DNA of 64,000 bases from Clostridia bacterium (GCA_017501255.1 JAFVXE010000025.1:1-64000); one strand, 5' to 3'. Shown: positions 50,654 to 60,095, numbered from the stretch's first letter. Notes: generated by a model not told the origin, from the letters alone. A program made the numbers and translations.

Positions 50654-50687
50654 TTTCAAAACCTTCTTGTATTTTGGTACATATCCC

Positions 50688-50716
50688 AGTATAATCTGTC
50701 ACATACATGAAATCAA
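50688..50716 (-). promoter_or_regulatory. Promoter for the LysR-GNAT pair
   Basis: Minus-strand TTGATT (50711-50716), 17-nt spacer, TATACT (50688-50693). Confidence 0.75.
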
Positions 50717-50746
50717 GTAATCATTTGCATTAGTTTTGTTCATGTA
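50704..50746. promoter_or_regulatory. Inverted repeat in the lysR-putP control region
   Basis: TACATGAA (50704-50711) and TTCATGTA (50739-50746) form a perfect 8-bp inverted repeat spaced by 27 nt, overlapping the LysR promoter. Candidate regulator binding pair. Confidence 0.45.
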
Positions 50747-50788
50747 TCAGAACACGGCGGTCAACCGCCGGGAAATGGATGTGACACC

Positions 50789-52279
50789 ATGAGAATTGCT
50801 GAATTGATCGTGTTTATCGCCTATTTCATCTTCATGATCGGAATTGGCGTGTTCTTCTTCCTGCGCTCCAAGAGCGGCGGCGAGAAGGGCTACTTCCTGG
50901 GCGGCCGCCAGATGGGCCCCTGGGTATCCGCTCTCTCCGCCGGCGCTTCCGACATGAGCGCCTGGGTTCTGATGGGTCTGCCCGCCTCCATCTATGCCGC
51001 CGGTCTGGGTCAGGCATGGATTGCCATCGGTCTGGGCATCGGCTATGCCATCAGCTGGCTGGTACAGGCTCCCCGCCTGCGCCGCTACTCCATCGCTGCC
51101 AACGATTCCATCACCATTCCCCAGTTTTTGACCAACCGATTCCTGTCCAAGAGCAAGGCTCTGCAGGTGGTGTGCGCCATCATCTTCCTGGTGGCCTACA
51201 CCGTGTACGCCGCTTCCTCCATCAAGGCCTGCGGCACCCTGTTCAACACCGTGATGGGCATTGATGCCACTGTGGCCATGTACATCGCTGCGGTCATCAT
51301 TATCTGCTACACCTTCCTGGGCGGCTTCTCCGCCGTTTGCTGGACCGACTTCTTCCAGGGTCTGCTGATGCTGGGCGCTCTGCTGATCGCTCCCATCTTT
51401 GCCATGGGCATGATCAACGCCGGTCAGGGCGCTGCCTCCATGGAAGCCCTGCCTGAGAACTACTGGAACCTGTTTGCCAACTGGAAGGACATTGTTTCCG
51501 GCTTTGGCTGGGGTCTGGGCTACTTTGGTATGCCCCACATCATCATCCGCTTTATGAGCCTGCGCTCCGACAAGGATCTCAAGAAGAGCGCCAAGATCGG
51601 CATCTCCTGGACTGTGCTGATCCTGATCTTCTCCGTGGCCTCCGGCGTGATCGGTCACCTGCTGATGGGCGAACTCGCCGACAGCTCCACCGTGTTCATC
51701 CAGATGGTCCGCAAGATCTTCCCCGGCCTCATCAGCGGTCTGCTGCTCAGCGCCATTCTGGCTGCTGCCATGAGCACCGCCGACAGCCAGCTGCTGGCCT
51801 CCGCTTCCGCCTTTGCCAGCGATGTGTATAAGCCCATCATCCGCAAGAATAAGGCCTCTGAACAGGAAATGCTGTGGGCGGGCCGCTATGTGGTGCTGGC
51901 CATCGCTCTCATCGCTGTGTTCATCGCTGCCGACCCCAACTCCGGCACCATCATGGGTCTGGTGGAAAACGCCTGGGGCGTATTCGGCGCTGCCTTCGGC
52001 CCCGTGCTGCTGCTGGCTCTGTTCTGGCGCCGCTATAACTTCCAGGGCGCTCTGGCCGGTATCATCACCGGCGCTGCCGTGGATATCCTCTGGCTGATCT
52101 TCCTCAAGGGCACCGGCATCTACGAGATCATCCCCGGCTTCATCGCTGGTCTGCTGGTTTCCGTTATCGTTGCCAAGCTGACTGCCGCTCCCTCCGACGA
52201 GGTGACCGCCATCTTCGATCAGGTGGCCGCTGGCGAGGAAATCGAAGTTGCTGCTTGTGAGGAAGCTGCTGCGGAATAA
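50789..52279 (+). CDS. putP: Sodium/proline symporter
   Basis: 496-residue SSS-family (LeuT-fold) transporter with about 13 helices, taking up proline with Na+. Family blocks: YFLGGRQMGPWVSALSAGASD (TM2), GYAISWLVQAPRLRRYS, GYFGMPHIIIRFMSLRS and AAAMSTADSQLLASASAF (TM8-9, Na2 site). An acidic Ala/Glu tail ends the protein. Codon use is strongly C-ending, suggesting high expression. Divergent LysR neighbour is the probable regulator; I found no clear promoter of its own. Confidence 0.93.
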   Translation: MRIAELIVFIAYFIFMIGIGVFFFLRSKSGGEKGYFLGGRQMGPWVSALSAGASDMSAWVLMGLPASIYAAGLGQAWIAIGLGIGYAISWLVQAPRLRRYSIAANDSITIPQFLTNRFLSKSKALQVVCAIIFLVAYTVYAASSIKACGTLFNTVMGIDATVAMYIAAVIIICYTFLGGFSAVCWTDFFQGLLMLGALLIAPIFAMGMINAGQGAASMEALPENYWNLFANWKDIVSGFGWGLGYFGMPHIIIRFMSLRSDKDLKKSAKIGISWTVLILIFSVASGVIGHLLMGELADSSTVFIQMVRKIFPGLISGLLLSAILAAAMSTADSQLLASASAFASDVYKPIIRKNKASEQEMLWAGRYVVLAIALIAVFIAADPNSGTIMGLVENAWGVFGAAFGPVLLLALFWRRYNFQGALAGIITGAAVDILWLIFLKGTGIYEIIPGFIAGLLVSVIVAKLTAAPSDEVTAIFDQVAAGEEIEVAACEEAAAE

Positions 52280-52376
52280 GCTTGTCTGATATACCAAGGG
52301 CATCGGCCTATTTTGGAATTCTCGTTCTGTGCCGCTTTGCGGCATAGTGGGAATGACAATTCATTCAAAAAATATT

Positions 52377-52414
52377 CACCCGTCATGCGTTTCGCTTGCA
52401 TGGCGGGTGTTTTT
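52377..52414 (+). terminator. Terminator after putP
   Basis: CACCCG-t-CATGC / GCATG-g-CGGGTG stem, 9-nt loop, TTTTT. Convergent with the phosphoesterase gene. Confidence 0.88.
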
Positions 52415-52415
52415 G

Positions 52416-53234
52416 CTATTCGGTGATTTGGTTGTTGCAGTGTAGGGGCAGGGGAAAGGTTTCCTGCCAAAAGATCTTTCCGGTATGAATGCCCATAATG
52501 GTCGCCGTCAGTTCGGTTTCCGTTATGTCCAGCAAAGTTGCGTTTCCCTGTTGAAGGGTATGCTCCGGCGTTGTTGTGGTGGGGCAGAGGCTGCCGTCAT
52601 TCAGGTACAGGTTGCCATGGTCTGCATCCGGCTCCAGGCTGGGCGCAACATGGGTATGTCCGGATACGAAGAGCACGTTGCGATGGCTGTCAATGATGCG
52701 CTGCAACCGGCTGTCCTGTTCCCTGGAAAAGTACGGCTGCCTGTCCTGACTACGCTGCGGATTGTGGGCGCTCAGCGGCGGATGGCACAGTACGATGTGA
52801 AAGGCGGCTTTTGATGCTGTCAGGCTTTTTTCCAGAAAGTCCAGCTGTTCTCCCCCGTTTGGGAAAAAGAAGAGCTTTTGATGATACAGCGGATTCAGAC
52901 CAAAGAGATCCACCTGAGGAGTCAGCTGCTGATGAAATGCGCCGCGTGCATCCAGATGCTTGACACTGTTTGGAGAAATGGCCTGTTCAAAGGCACGGTA
53001 TTGGGTATCATCTCTGGCGGGATTGTCGTGGTTTCCCGAAACGCAGTAGACGGGTATCGTCGGCAAATGTTCCCGGATGCACTGCAGCAGCAGATCATAT
53101 GGCTCCTTTTGGGCACGGTCTGCCAAATCCCCGGCGATCAGCAGCGCATCTGCATCCTGTACCGTTTTCAGGGCGCACAGCAGCCGTTGGGTTTTCCGGG
53201 TCAGATGGATATCGCTGATGATACCGAGTTTCAT
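52416..53234 (-). CDS. Calcineurin-like metallophosphoesterase
   Basis: 272-residue two-metal phosphoesterase. Metal ligands in order: DIH (GIISDIHLT), GDLAD, GNHDN, a later HPPLSAH and GHTH (FVSGHTHVAP). No signal peptide, so cytoplasmic. Substrate not predictable (cyclic nucleotides, nucleic acids or phosphoproteins are all possible). AGGAGG lies 6 nt before this ATG, excluding a long in-frame upstream extension. Confidence 0.88.
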   Translation of the reverse strand: MKLGIISDIHLTRKTQRLLCALKTVQDADALLIAGDLADRAQKEPYDLLLQCIREHLPTIPVYCVSGNHDNPARDDTQYRAFEQAISPNSVKHLDARGAFHQQLTPQVDLFGLNPLYHQKLFFFPNGGEQLDFLEKSLTASKAAFHIVLCHPPLSAHNPQRSQDRQPYFSREQDSRLQRIIDSHRNVLFVSGHTHVAPSLEPDADHGNLYLNDGSLCPTTTTPEHTLQQGNATLLDITETELTATIMGIHTGKIFWQETFPLPLHCNNQITE

Positions 53235-53300
53235 GGTGCCTCCTGGTTTTGGGAAATGCGGATGGGGGAGCGGAGCAATGACAGCATTTTCAGAAGATAG

Positions 53301-53335
53301 ACGGAGTTCCTGCAAAAGCGGGAACTCCGTTTTGA
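53301..53335. terminator. Hairpin between phosphoesterase and esterase genes
   Basis: ACGGAGTTCCTGC / GCGGGAACTCCGT stem (one T-G pair), 5-nt loop. T tract only on the plus strand (TTTTGAT), so termination of the minus-strand esterase gene would be weak. Confidence 0.55.
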
Positions 53336-53346
53336 TAATGCTGTTC

Positions 53347-54297
53347 TCAGTCGCCAAAGAAAGTGGGCAGGGCGCAGTACATGATCAGTTCCACGCTCAG
53401 GGTGCTGTGACCGCCGCTGCACTGGGTATAGTACAGGTTGCCATCCCGGAAGTTTTCGCAGTAGACGAAGGTATCCGGCATCAGCTTCATGGCATTGACC
53501 AGCGCAGTCATGCCCGAATAGCCCACATCGCCTTCCCCGCCGCAGCCGGCATAGATGAAGAAATCATCCTTGGTGTAGCCAGCCTGCGCCACGCTGTTGG
53601 CCAGCTTCTGAGCGGAGGCTGCCGCATCGCCGCCGAAGCTGGCGCCGCCGCAGCAGGGCATATAGTAGGCAATCTGATCCAGGCTGTTTTCGAAGGTGGC
53701 CCAGCAGGAAACGGCGCCCATGGAGAAGCCGCTGTAGGCACGATGGGTACGGGAGGCGCGAATGCCTTCGGGGGTCACATCCTGCGCATAGGTGTGGTAT
53801 TCGCTCTCAAAAGCGGGAATCAGGTAGTTGTTCAATTCGTGCCAGAAGTTGGCTGCGCACCAGCCCTCTTCCTTGCCAGGCACCGTATAGGTGGGCGTTA
53901 CAACGATCAGCGGCTCAATGCGGCCCTTCTCGATCATTGCATCCAGCACAAACTGCATATTGGAGAAGGAACCGGCACCACGGAAGTAGGTGGTGTAGCC
54001 GCCGCCGTGGCCGTGCATCAGATAGAGCACATTGTAGCGGGTCTCCGTGTCGTTTTCGTCATAGCCATAGGGCAGATAGACCAGCGCGTTCTTGGTGTAT
54101 GCCTCGCCTTCCGGCGTTTTGGCTTCGTAGCGGTACAGCACGGTTTTGCCCCGCTGGGTTACATCGCTGATATAGTTGCGATCCATCTCCTCGAAGGTGT
54201 TGTCGGGGAAGTCGGTTTTGCGGGCGGTTTCCTCGGCGCAGGCAAAGCTGCTCATCAGCAGCATGGCTGCCAGCAGGATGGCGAACAGTTTCTTCAT
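53347..54297 (-). CDS. Secreted CE1-like esterase
   Basis: 316 residues with signal peptide MKKLFAILLAAMLLMSSFAC; a lipobox-like S-S-F-A-C leaves lipidation possible. Alpha/beta-hydrolase of the esterase D/feruloyl esterase group (PF00756). LYLMHGHGGGYTTYF is the oxyanion region, GFSMGAVSCW the nucleophile elbow (Ser), and SGGHSTLSVE the catalytic His. Such enzymes remove acetyl or feruloyl groups from xylan, which fits the GH43/GH127 genes of the window. AAGGAG precedes the ATG. Confidence 0.85.
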   Translation of the reverse strand: MKKLFAILLAAMLLMSSFACAEETARKTDFPDNTFEEMDRNYISDVTQRGKTVLYRYEAKTPEGEAYTKNALVYLPYGYDENDTETRYNVLYLMHGHGGGYTTYFRGAGSFSNMQFVLDAMIEKGRIEPLIVVTPTYTVPGKEEGWCAANFWHELNNYLIPAFESEYHTYAQDVTPEGIRASRTHRAYSGFSMGAVSCWATFENSLDQIAYYMPCCGGASFGGDAAASAQKLANSVAQAGYTKDDFFIYAGCGGEGDVGYSGMTALVNAMKLMPDTFVYCENFRDGNLYYTQCSGGHSTLSVELIMYCALPTFFGD

Positions 54298-54342
54298 TGC
54301 GGTCAACTCCTTATGCAGTGTAGTCATATGTCGTCGCCTTTG

Positions 54343-54371
54343 AGTATATCGGAGAGAAGGATGGTTTTCAA
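54343..54371 (-). promoter_or_regulatory. Promoter for the esterase gene
   Basis: Minus-strand TTGAAA (54366-54371), 17-nt spacer, TATACT (54343-54348). Confidence 0.75.
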
Positions 54372-54435
54372 CTGCAAATCCGGATGGATACGGGACAAAA
54401 ATGAGCACCCACAAGTTGCTCAACGCATTGAGAAT

Positions 54436-55182
54436 TTACTTCACTGCTCTTGTTGCCAAAAAGGTCGGTACATTATGTTCGTGCAAAACACCTTCTCCGG
54501 ATGTATCCTCATATAAATCTGTTAGTATAAATCCAGCCTGTAATTGTCCACCAATCTGTTCTTCAAGCGTATGGGAAAACGCTATTCCCCAATCGTTTTT
54601 GATGGAATCTTCATATACTTTGGAATCCTTTAGCGGATTAAAGGGCAATTTGTACTTGATATGGCTTTCTGTTTCATCAAAAATATAGGCAAATCCATTA
54701 TCCAAACCACATAGAAGAATTCCTCCCTTATTCAGAACACGGAAACATTCCTTGAAAATGGGTTTTACTTCTTCCACGTAGCAGTTGGATACTGGATGAA
54801 AAATCAAATCAAAGGTATGATCATCAAACGGTAAGCGTTGACTCATATCTGCCCGAATGATGTTCACCCTGTATCCTTCCCGTTTGGCAACCATTCTTTC
54901 ACTTTCGCATTGACTTTCGGAATAATCCAAAACGGTACATTCCGCACCTAAAGCAGAAAAGACGGGAATCTGCTGTCCTCCACCGCTTGCCAGACCGAGC
55001 ACACGTTTTCCCTGTAATTCGCCAAACCATTCATGGGGTACATATTTCGTTGGCGTCAAACGTACATTCCATTCGCCGCTTTGCACTTTTTCGTATTCTT
55101 CATGTGTAATGGGTTTTCCCCATTCCCATCCGGATTTGCACCAAGCATCCGTCATTTTGGCATTGATATCCTGATATTTCAA
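54436..55182 (-). CDS. Class I SAM-dependent methyltransferase
   Basis: 248 residues. Motif I VLGLASGGGQQIPVFSALGA, the acidic strand-2 end (CTVLDYSESQ), and FDLIFHPVSNCYVEEV plus FRVLNKGGILLCGLDNG as post-motifs. The small-molecule MTase group is likely; substrate unknown. Base composition is visibly more AT-rich than its neighbours, with AT-ending codons, pointing to recent acquisition. AGGAG precedes the ATG. Confidence 0.85.
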   Translation of the reverse strand: MKYQDINAKMTDAWCKSGWEWGKPITHEEYEKVQSGEWNVRLTPTKYVPHEWFGELQGKRVLGLASGGGQQIPVFSALGAECTVLDYSESQCESERMVAKREGYRVNIIRADMSQRLPFDDHTFDLIFHPVSNCYVEEVKPIFKECFRVLNKGGILLCGLDNGFAYIFDETESHIKYKLPFNPLKDSKVYEDSIKNDWGIAFSHTLEEQIGGQLQAGFILTDLYEDTSGEGVLHEHNVPTFLATRAVK

Positions 55183-55249
55183 AATGCATTATCTCCTATG
55201 ACAAAATCAATTTCAGGTTGCTGCCCTGATCCGATCATTGGATAAGGAA

Positions 55250-55282
55250 AACAGCAAGCTATGCAATCAACATAGCTTGCTG
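55250..55282 (-). terminator. Terminator after agcS
   Basis: CAGCAAGCTATG / CATAGCTTGCTG perfect 12-bp stem with a 7-nt loop; minus-strand TTTTCC follows. Confidence 0.75.
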
Positions 55283-55334
55283 CACTGTGAAGGATAGGAC
55301 GTTTCTTTGCATCGACCCTTCCAGACGGTAATGA

Positions 55335-56750
55335 TTATTCTTCCGCAGCAGGTTCAGCGGAATCCTGCCGCTTGTCGAAATGCTCCTTGATCAGCTTCAG
55401 CACCACAGGGGTCAGCAGGAAGACAGCGATCAGGTTGGGCACGGCCATAAAGCCGTTGAAGGTATCGCTGATGCCCCAGATTAGGCCCAGATCGGTGGTG
55501 GCGCCCAGAATGGCCACCAGACAGTAGGCAATGTTGAAAGGCAGCAGGATCTTGCTTCCCAGCAGGAACTCTGCGCAGCGTGCGCCGTACAGGCCCCAGC
55601 CCACGATGGTGGAGAAAGCGAAGCAGCACATAGCAATGGCGGTGAAGATGGAGATCCAGTTGCCGTACACGGAGGTAAAGCCGCTGATGGTCAACTCTGC
55701 GCCGGCAGCCTGCCCATAGGGGATTGCAACGCCGCTGAGCAGGATGACCAGCGCAGTCAGGGTGCAGACAACGATGGTATCGGTGAACACCTCGAAGATG
55801 CCGTACAGGCCCTGCTTGGCGGGATCGTTGGTATCAGCGCAGGCATGGGCGATGGAACCGGTACCAAGACCAGCCTCGTTGGAGAAGATGCCTCTGGAAA
55901 CGCCCTTTTGCAGACTGATGAAGAGGCTGCCCACCACGCCGCCGGTAAAGGCAGAGGGGTTGAACGCACCTTGGAAGATAGAAGCGAACACGGCGGGAAT
56001 CCGGTCAAACCGCATCACGATCAGACCGATGCCCAGCAGGATATACAGCAAAGCCATGGCGGGCACCAGCTTTTCAGAGACACGTCCGATGCGCTTCAGG
56101 CCGCCGATGAGGATCAATGCCACGATGATGCAGATGGCAATACCGATGACCAGATTGCTGGTGGAAAGGGCATCAGCGCTGAGAATGTTGTAGTTGACCA
56201 GCGCCGTATTGATGGCGGCGGTGATGGTGTTGACCTGGGTGGCGTTACCGGTGCCGAACACGGCGCATACACCGAAGAAGGCATACAGATAGGCCAGCCA
56301 CATCCAATTCTTTCCCAGACCATTCTTAATGTAGTACATGGGGCCGCCCACGTAGTCGCCGTTTTTGTTACGCTCACGGAAATGAACCGCCAGCGTTACT
56401 TCGGCAAACTTGGTACCCATGCCCAGAAGGGCGGAGACCCACATCCAGAACACGGCGCCGGGGCCGCCGATGGCAATAGCGCCGGCCACACCGGCGATGT
56501 TGCCGGTACCCACCGTAGCGGACAGTGCCGTGCAAACCGCCTGGAAGGGAGTCAGAGCGCCCTCTGCGGCTTTTTCCTTTTTGAACAGGCGGCCCAGCGT
56601 ATTCTTCATGGCGTAGCCGAATTTGCGCAGGGGCAGGAAGCCGGTACGGATGGCCAGATACAGGCCCACGCCAAGAATGCAGACCATGGCGGGAACACCC
56701 CAGATGAAATTGTTGAGAACCTGGTTGATGTTGGTGATGATTTCTAACAT
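55335..56750 (-). CDS. agcS: Sodium:alanine/glycine symporter
   Basis: 471-residue AGCS-family carrier (about 11 helices) importing alanine or glycine with Na+. Signatures: FQAVCTALSATVGTGNIAGV, GGPGAVFWMWVSALLGMGTKF and KGVSRGIFSNEAGLGTGSIAH. GGAGGAAA precedes the ATG. Monocistronic; the 56751-56957 gap upstream holds its control region and the helicase promoter. Confidence 0.95.
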   Translation of the reverse strand: MLEIITNINQVLNNFIWGVPAMVCILGVGLYLAIRTGFLPLRKFGYAMKNTLGRLFKKEKAAEGALTPFQAVCTALSATVGTGNIAGVAGAIAIGGPGAVFWMWVSALLGMGTKFAEVTLAVHFRERNKNGDYVGGPMYYIKNGLGKNWMWLAYLYAFFGVCAVFGTGNATQVNTITAAINTALVNYNILSADALSTSNLVIGIAICIIVALILIGGLKRIGRVSEKLVPAMALLYILLGIGLIVMRFDRIPAVFASIFQGAFNPSAFTGGVVGSLFISLQKGVSRGIFSNEAGLGTGSIAHACADTNDPAKQGLYGIFEVFTDTIVVCTLTALVILLSGVAIPYGQAAGAELTISGFTSVYGNWISIFTAIAMCCFAFSTIVGWGLYGARCAEFLLGSKILLPFNIAYCLVAILGATTDLGLIWGISDTFNGFMAVPNLIAVFLLTPVVLKLIKEHFDKRQDSAEPAAEE

Positions 56751-56895
56751 GGTTTCCTCCGAGTGCAGTATGGTTTTCTCGATGATTTGTTTGAGTGCAA
56801 CCAGTATACCTTATCAGTGGGAAAAAATCCAGTCAAATGACAAAAATATGAGGGCAGCATCTTTCTTGCTGATGCGGATCTACGCTCATGTCATC

Positions 56896-56925
56896 TTGCG
56901 TATCTGCCGTTCTTTCCCTTATAAT
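56896..56925 (+). promoter_or_regulatory. Promoter for the PLD-helicase gene
   Basis: TTGCGT (56896-56901), 18-nt spacer, TATAAT (56920-56925). Confidence 0.7.
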
Positions 56926-56957
56926 ACAAATCAGGAAACAACAAGGAAGTGCCCCCC

Positions 56958-59900
56958 ATGCTCCGTCCCGGCATATATGAACTCCCCATCACCCGCAACC
57001 TGGCTGACCAACTGGATACCATCCCCGAAGCACGCAAAGCCACTGCCGCTATTGATCAGGCAGAGGCTTCTTCCGTGCTGTCTGCGTATGTGGCGCAGGT
57101 GGTTCGCCGCGCGCTGGAGCGGATGCAGGATGCCCATCAGGAACTGCCGGAGCAGCTTCACCTGGTCAATCAGCTGATCACTCTGGCTGGTGGTGTGATG
57201 GACGAGGATGCCGATGGCCTTTCGGTGGACGAGCGTGCCCAGCAGCTGCTTACGCTGCTTGCAGAGCAGGATCCCCGGCTGGCGCTGGGCAAGTCCGCAA
57301 AGGATGTGCAGCGTCCGGAAACCTCGCTGGCACAGAGCAGCCTGTTCACCGGCGCAGTACATGAGCCTCAGATGTTCTCTGAGTTAAAGAAGGAGATCGC
57401 CTCCGCCGACAGCATCGATATGCTGGTCAGCTTCATCAAATGGAGCGGTCTGCGCCTGATCATGGAAGAACTGACCGATTTTACCCAGCGGGGCGGTCAG
57501 CTTCGGATTATCACCACTTCATATATGGGTGCAACGGATATCAAAGCCATTGAGGAACTTTCCAAGCTGCCGGGTGTGCAGATCAAGGTGTCCTACGATA
57601 CCAAGCGCACCCGTCTGCATGCCAAAACCTACGTTTTCTACCGGGATACCGGCTTCACCACCGCCTATGTGGGTTCATCCAACCTTTCCAATGCGGCCAT
57701 CTCCAGCGGTCTGGAATGGAACGTGAAGGTCACCGCCCGGGATCTGCCCCAGACCATCCGCAAGATCGCGGCCACCTTCGATGCCTATTGGCATTCGGAT
57801 GAGTTTGAACACTACCACGACGGCGAGCGGGAGCGGCTGCATCAGGCGTTGAAGGCGGAGAAATACACCGGCGAGCGTCCTCAGTTCCTGTTCGATGTCC
57901 GTCCCTATCCATACCAGCAGGAAATCTTGGACAAGTTGCAGGCAGAGCGCGAGGTGCGTGGGCACTACCGCAATCTGGTGGTAGCTGCCACCGGTACAGG
58001 CAAGACCGTCATTGCCGGTCTGGATTACCGCCGTTTCTGTAAACAAAACATCGGGCAGCGCAACCGGCTGCTGTTCATCGCACATCGCGAGGAAATTCTG
58101 AAGCAGAGCCGGGATACTTTTGCCGGTGTTTTGAAGGATGCCAACTTCGGCGAGCTGTATGTGGGAAATTACAAGCCTGAGTCGCTGGATCATCTGTTCA
58201 TTTCCGTGCAGACGCTGAATTCGCAGGAACTGTACAACAAGCTGCCTGCTGACTACTACGATTACATCGTCATCGACGAGACCCATCACGCCGCTGCCCA
58301 CAGCTACGGCAAGGCGCTGGAACATTTTCAGCCCAAGGTGCTGCTGGGCCTGACGGCTACCCCGGAGCGTATGGACGGCAAGTCCATTCTGGATTATTTC
58401 GGCGGGCGTATCGCTGCCGAGATCCGTCTGCCGGAAGCCATTGACCGCAAGCTGCTGTGTCCCTTCCAGTACTTTGGCGTATCCGACACTGTGGATCTGA
58501 ATGAGCTGCACTGGGTCCGGGGCGGCTATGACAAGAGCGAATTGGGCAATCTGTATGTATTCAGCCATGGGGTTGCCCGAAAACGTGCAGACCATATCGT
58601 TCGCAGTCTGGATCGCTATGTGACCGACATGAGCGACGTGAAGGCGCTGGGCTTCTGTGTATCCATCGAACACGCCCGTTTCATGGCGGAGTATTTCAAC
58701 GAATGCGGTGTGCCTGCCATGGCATTGGTGGGTCAATCCTCCGATGAGGACCGCCGCACCGCCCGGGATCGTCTGGTGAAGGGCGAGGTACGCATCATCT
58801 TTGTGGTGGATATCTACAACGAGGGCGTTGACATTCCCGAAGTGAACACCGTGCTGTTCCTGCGCCCCACCGAATCGCTGACCATCTTCCTGCAGCAGCT
58901 GGGCCGTGGCTTGCGTCTGTCCGAAGGCAAGGACTGCCTGACGGTACTGGACTTCATCGGCGCTGCCAACCGCAAGTATAATTTCGAAGAAAAGTTTACT
59001 GCACTTTTGTCCGGTTCCCGCCGCAGCGTGGAGCAGGAGCTGAAGCAGGGCTTTGTGAACGTGCCCAAGGGCTGCTATATCCAGCTGGAGAAGAAGGCTG
59101 CCCAGACCATTTTGCAAAACATTCGCCAGAGCTACGGCTTCAAGGCCAGTTTGATTAGCAAGATCGCCTCTTTCGAAGAGGACAGCGGTCTTCGCCTGAC
59201 GCTCAGCAATTTCCTGACCTATCATCATATGGATGCCAAGGCGATCTATGCCAAGTTCAGTTTCTCCCGCCTGTGCGCAGAGGCAGGTGTGCGGGAAACC
59301 TTCTCCGAACCCGCAGAGGAAGCCCTGACCAAAGCCTTCAGCCGTTTGGTGGCGATAGACTCCCGCCGGTGGATCTCCTTCTTGCTGAATGTGCTGCCCC
59401 AGCTGGATGCGCTCGACCCGGCACAGTTTTCTGCCGATGAGCAATGGCTGCTGAACATGTTCTATGTGACGGTCTGGATGGAAGCCATCACCGATTTTGC
59501 CGCTACCAAGGTGCGCGAGAATCTGGCTTCACTGGTTAGCAGTCCGGTCATGATGGGCGAACTGTGTGACCTGCTCCGCTGGAAGCTGGATCAGATCGAC
59601 TTCATCGATGCGCCTGCTAATCTGCCTTACGATTGCCCGTTGGATGTGCATTGCAGCTACACCCGCGATCAGCTGTTGGTGGCTTTGGATTTCATGAAGC
59701 CCTCCACCGTTCGCGAGGGCGTGAAATATCTGCCGGACAAGCAGACCGATGTGCTGTTCGTCACCCTGAACAAGTCCGACAAGGATTATTCTCCCACCAC
59801 CATGTACAACGACTACGCCATCAGCCCCAGTCTGTTCCACTGGCAAAGCCAGAGCACCACAGGTGCCGATTCGACCACAGGCCAGCGGTATGTGCATCAC

Positions 59901-60095
59901 AAGCAGCGGGGCAGCCATGTGCTGTTGTTCGTCCGCGAGTTTAGGCAGGACAGCTGCGGCGCTGCTCCCTATACGTTTTTAGGCACGGCAGAGTATGTGA
60001 GCCACACGGGCAGCAAGCCGATGAATGTGGTTTGGAAGCTGCATAAGGAGATTCCTGCAAAGTATTTGCGCAAGGTGCAGCAGGTGATGGGCTGA
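56958..60095 (+). CDS. PLD-nuclease / SF2 helicase / DUF3427 protein
   Basis: 1045 residues. N-terminal helical region (1-130); a phospholipase-D-type nuclease domain (about 140-280; RLHAKTYVFYRD ... VGSSNLSNAAI is the single HxK...GSxN motif). An SF2 DEAD/DEAH helicase follows (about 310-680): AATGTGKTVIAG Walker A, VIDETHHAAA (DETH), LGLTATPERMDG, and QQLGRGLRLSEGK (motif VI). C-terminal DUF3427-like region (about 800-1045). Such fusions are suspected DNA-defence enzymes; a single PLD motif would need dimerisation. ATG at 56958 follows AAGGAAG; complete frame, single gene with its own promoter and terminator. Confidence 0.85.
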   Translation: MLRPGIYELPITRNLADQLDTIPEARKATAAIDQAEASSVLSAYVAQVVRRALERMQDAHQELPEQLHLVNQLITLAGGVMDEDADGLSVDERAQQLLTLLAEQDPRLALGKSAKDVQRPETSLAQSSLFTGAVHEPQMFSELKKEIASADSIDMLVSFIKWSGLRLIMEELTDFTQRGGQLRIITTSYMGATDIKAIEELSKLPGVQIKVSYDTKRTRLHAKTYVFYRDTGFTTAYVGSSNLSNAAISSGLEWNVKVTARDLPQTIRKIAATFDAYWHSDEFEHYHDGERERLHQALKAEKYTGERPQFLFDVRPYPYQQEILDKLQAEREVRGHYRNLVVAATGTGKTVIAGLDYRRFCKQNIGQRNRLLFIAHREEILKQSRDTFAGVLKDANFGELYVGNYKPESLDHLFISVQTLNSQELYNKLPADYYDYIVIDETHHAAAHSYGKALEHFQPKVLLGLTATPERMDGKSILDYFGGRIAAEIRLPEAIDRKLLCPFQYFGVSDTVDLNELHWVRGGYDKSELGNLYVFSHGVARKRADHIVRSLDRYVTDMSDVKALGFCVSIEHARFMAEYFNECGVPAMALVGQSSDEDRRTARDRLVKGEVRIIFVVDIYNEGVDIPEVNTVLFLRPTESLTIFLQQLGRGLRLSEGKDCLTVLDFIGAANRKYNFEEKFTALLSGSRRSVEQELKQGFVNVPKGCYIQLEKKAAQTILQNIRQSYGFKASLISKIASFEEDSGLRLTLSNFLTYHHMDAKAIYAKFSFSRLCAEAGVRETFSEPAEEALTKAFSRLVAIDSRRWISFLLNVLPQLDALDPAQFSADEQWLLNMFYVTVWMEAITDFAATKVRENLASLVSSPVMMGELCDLLRWKLDQIDFIDAPANLPYDCPLDVHCSYTRDQLLVALDFMKPSTVREGVKYLPDKQTDVLFVTLNKSDKDYSPTTMYNDYAISPSLFHWQSQSTTGADSTTGQRYVHHKQRGSHVLLFVREFRQDSCGAAPYTFLGTAEYVSHTGSKPMNVVWKLHKEIPAKYLRKVQQVMG

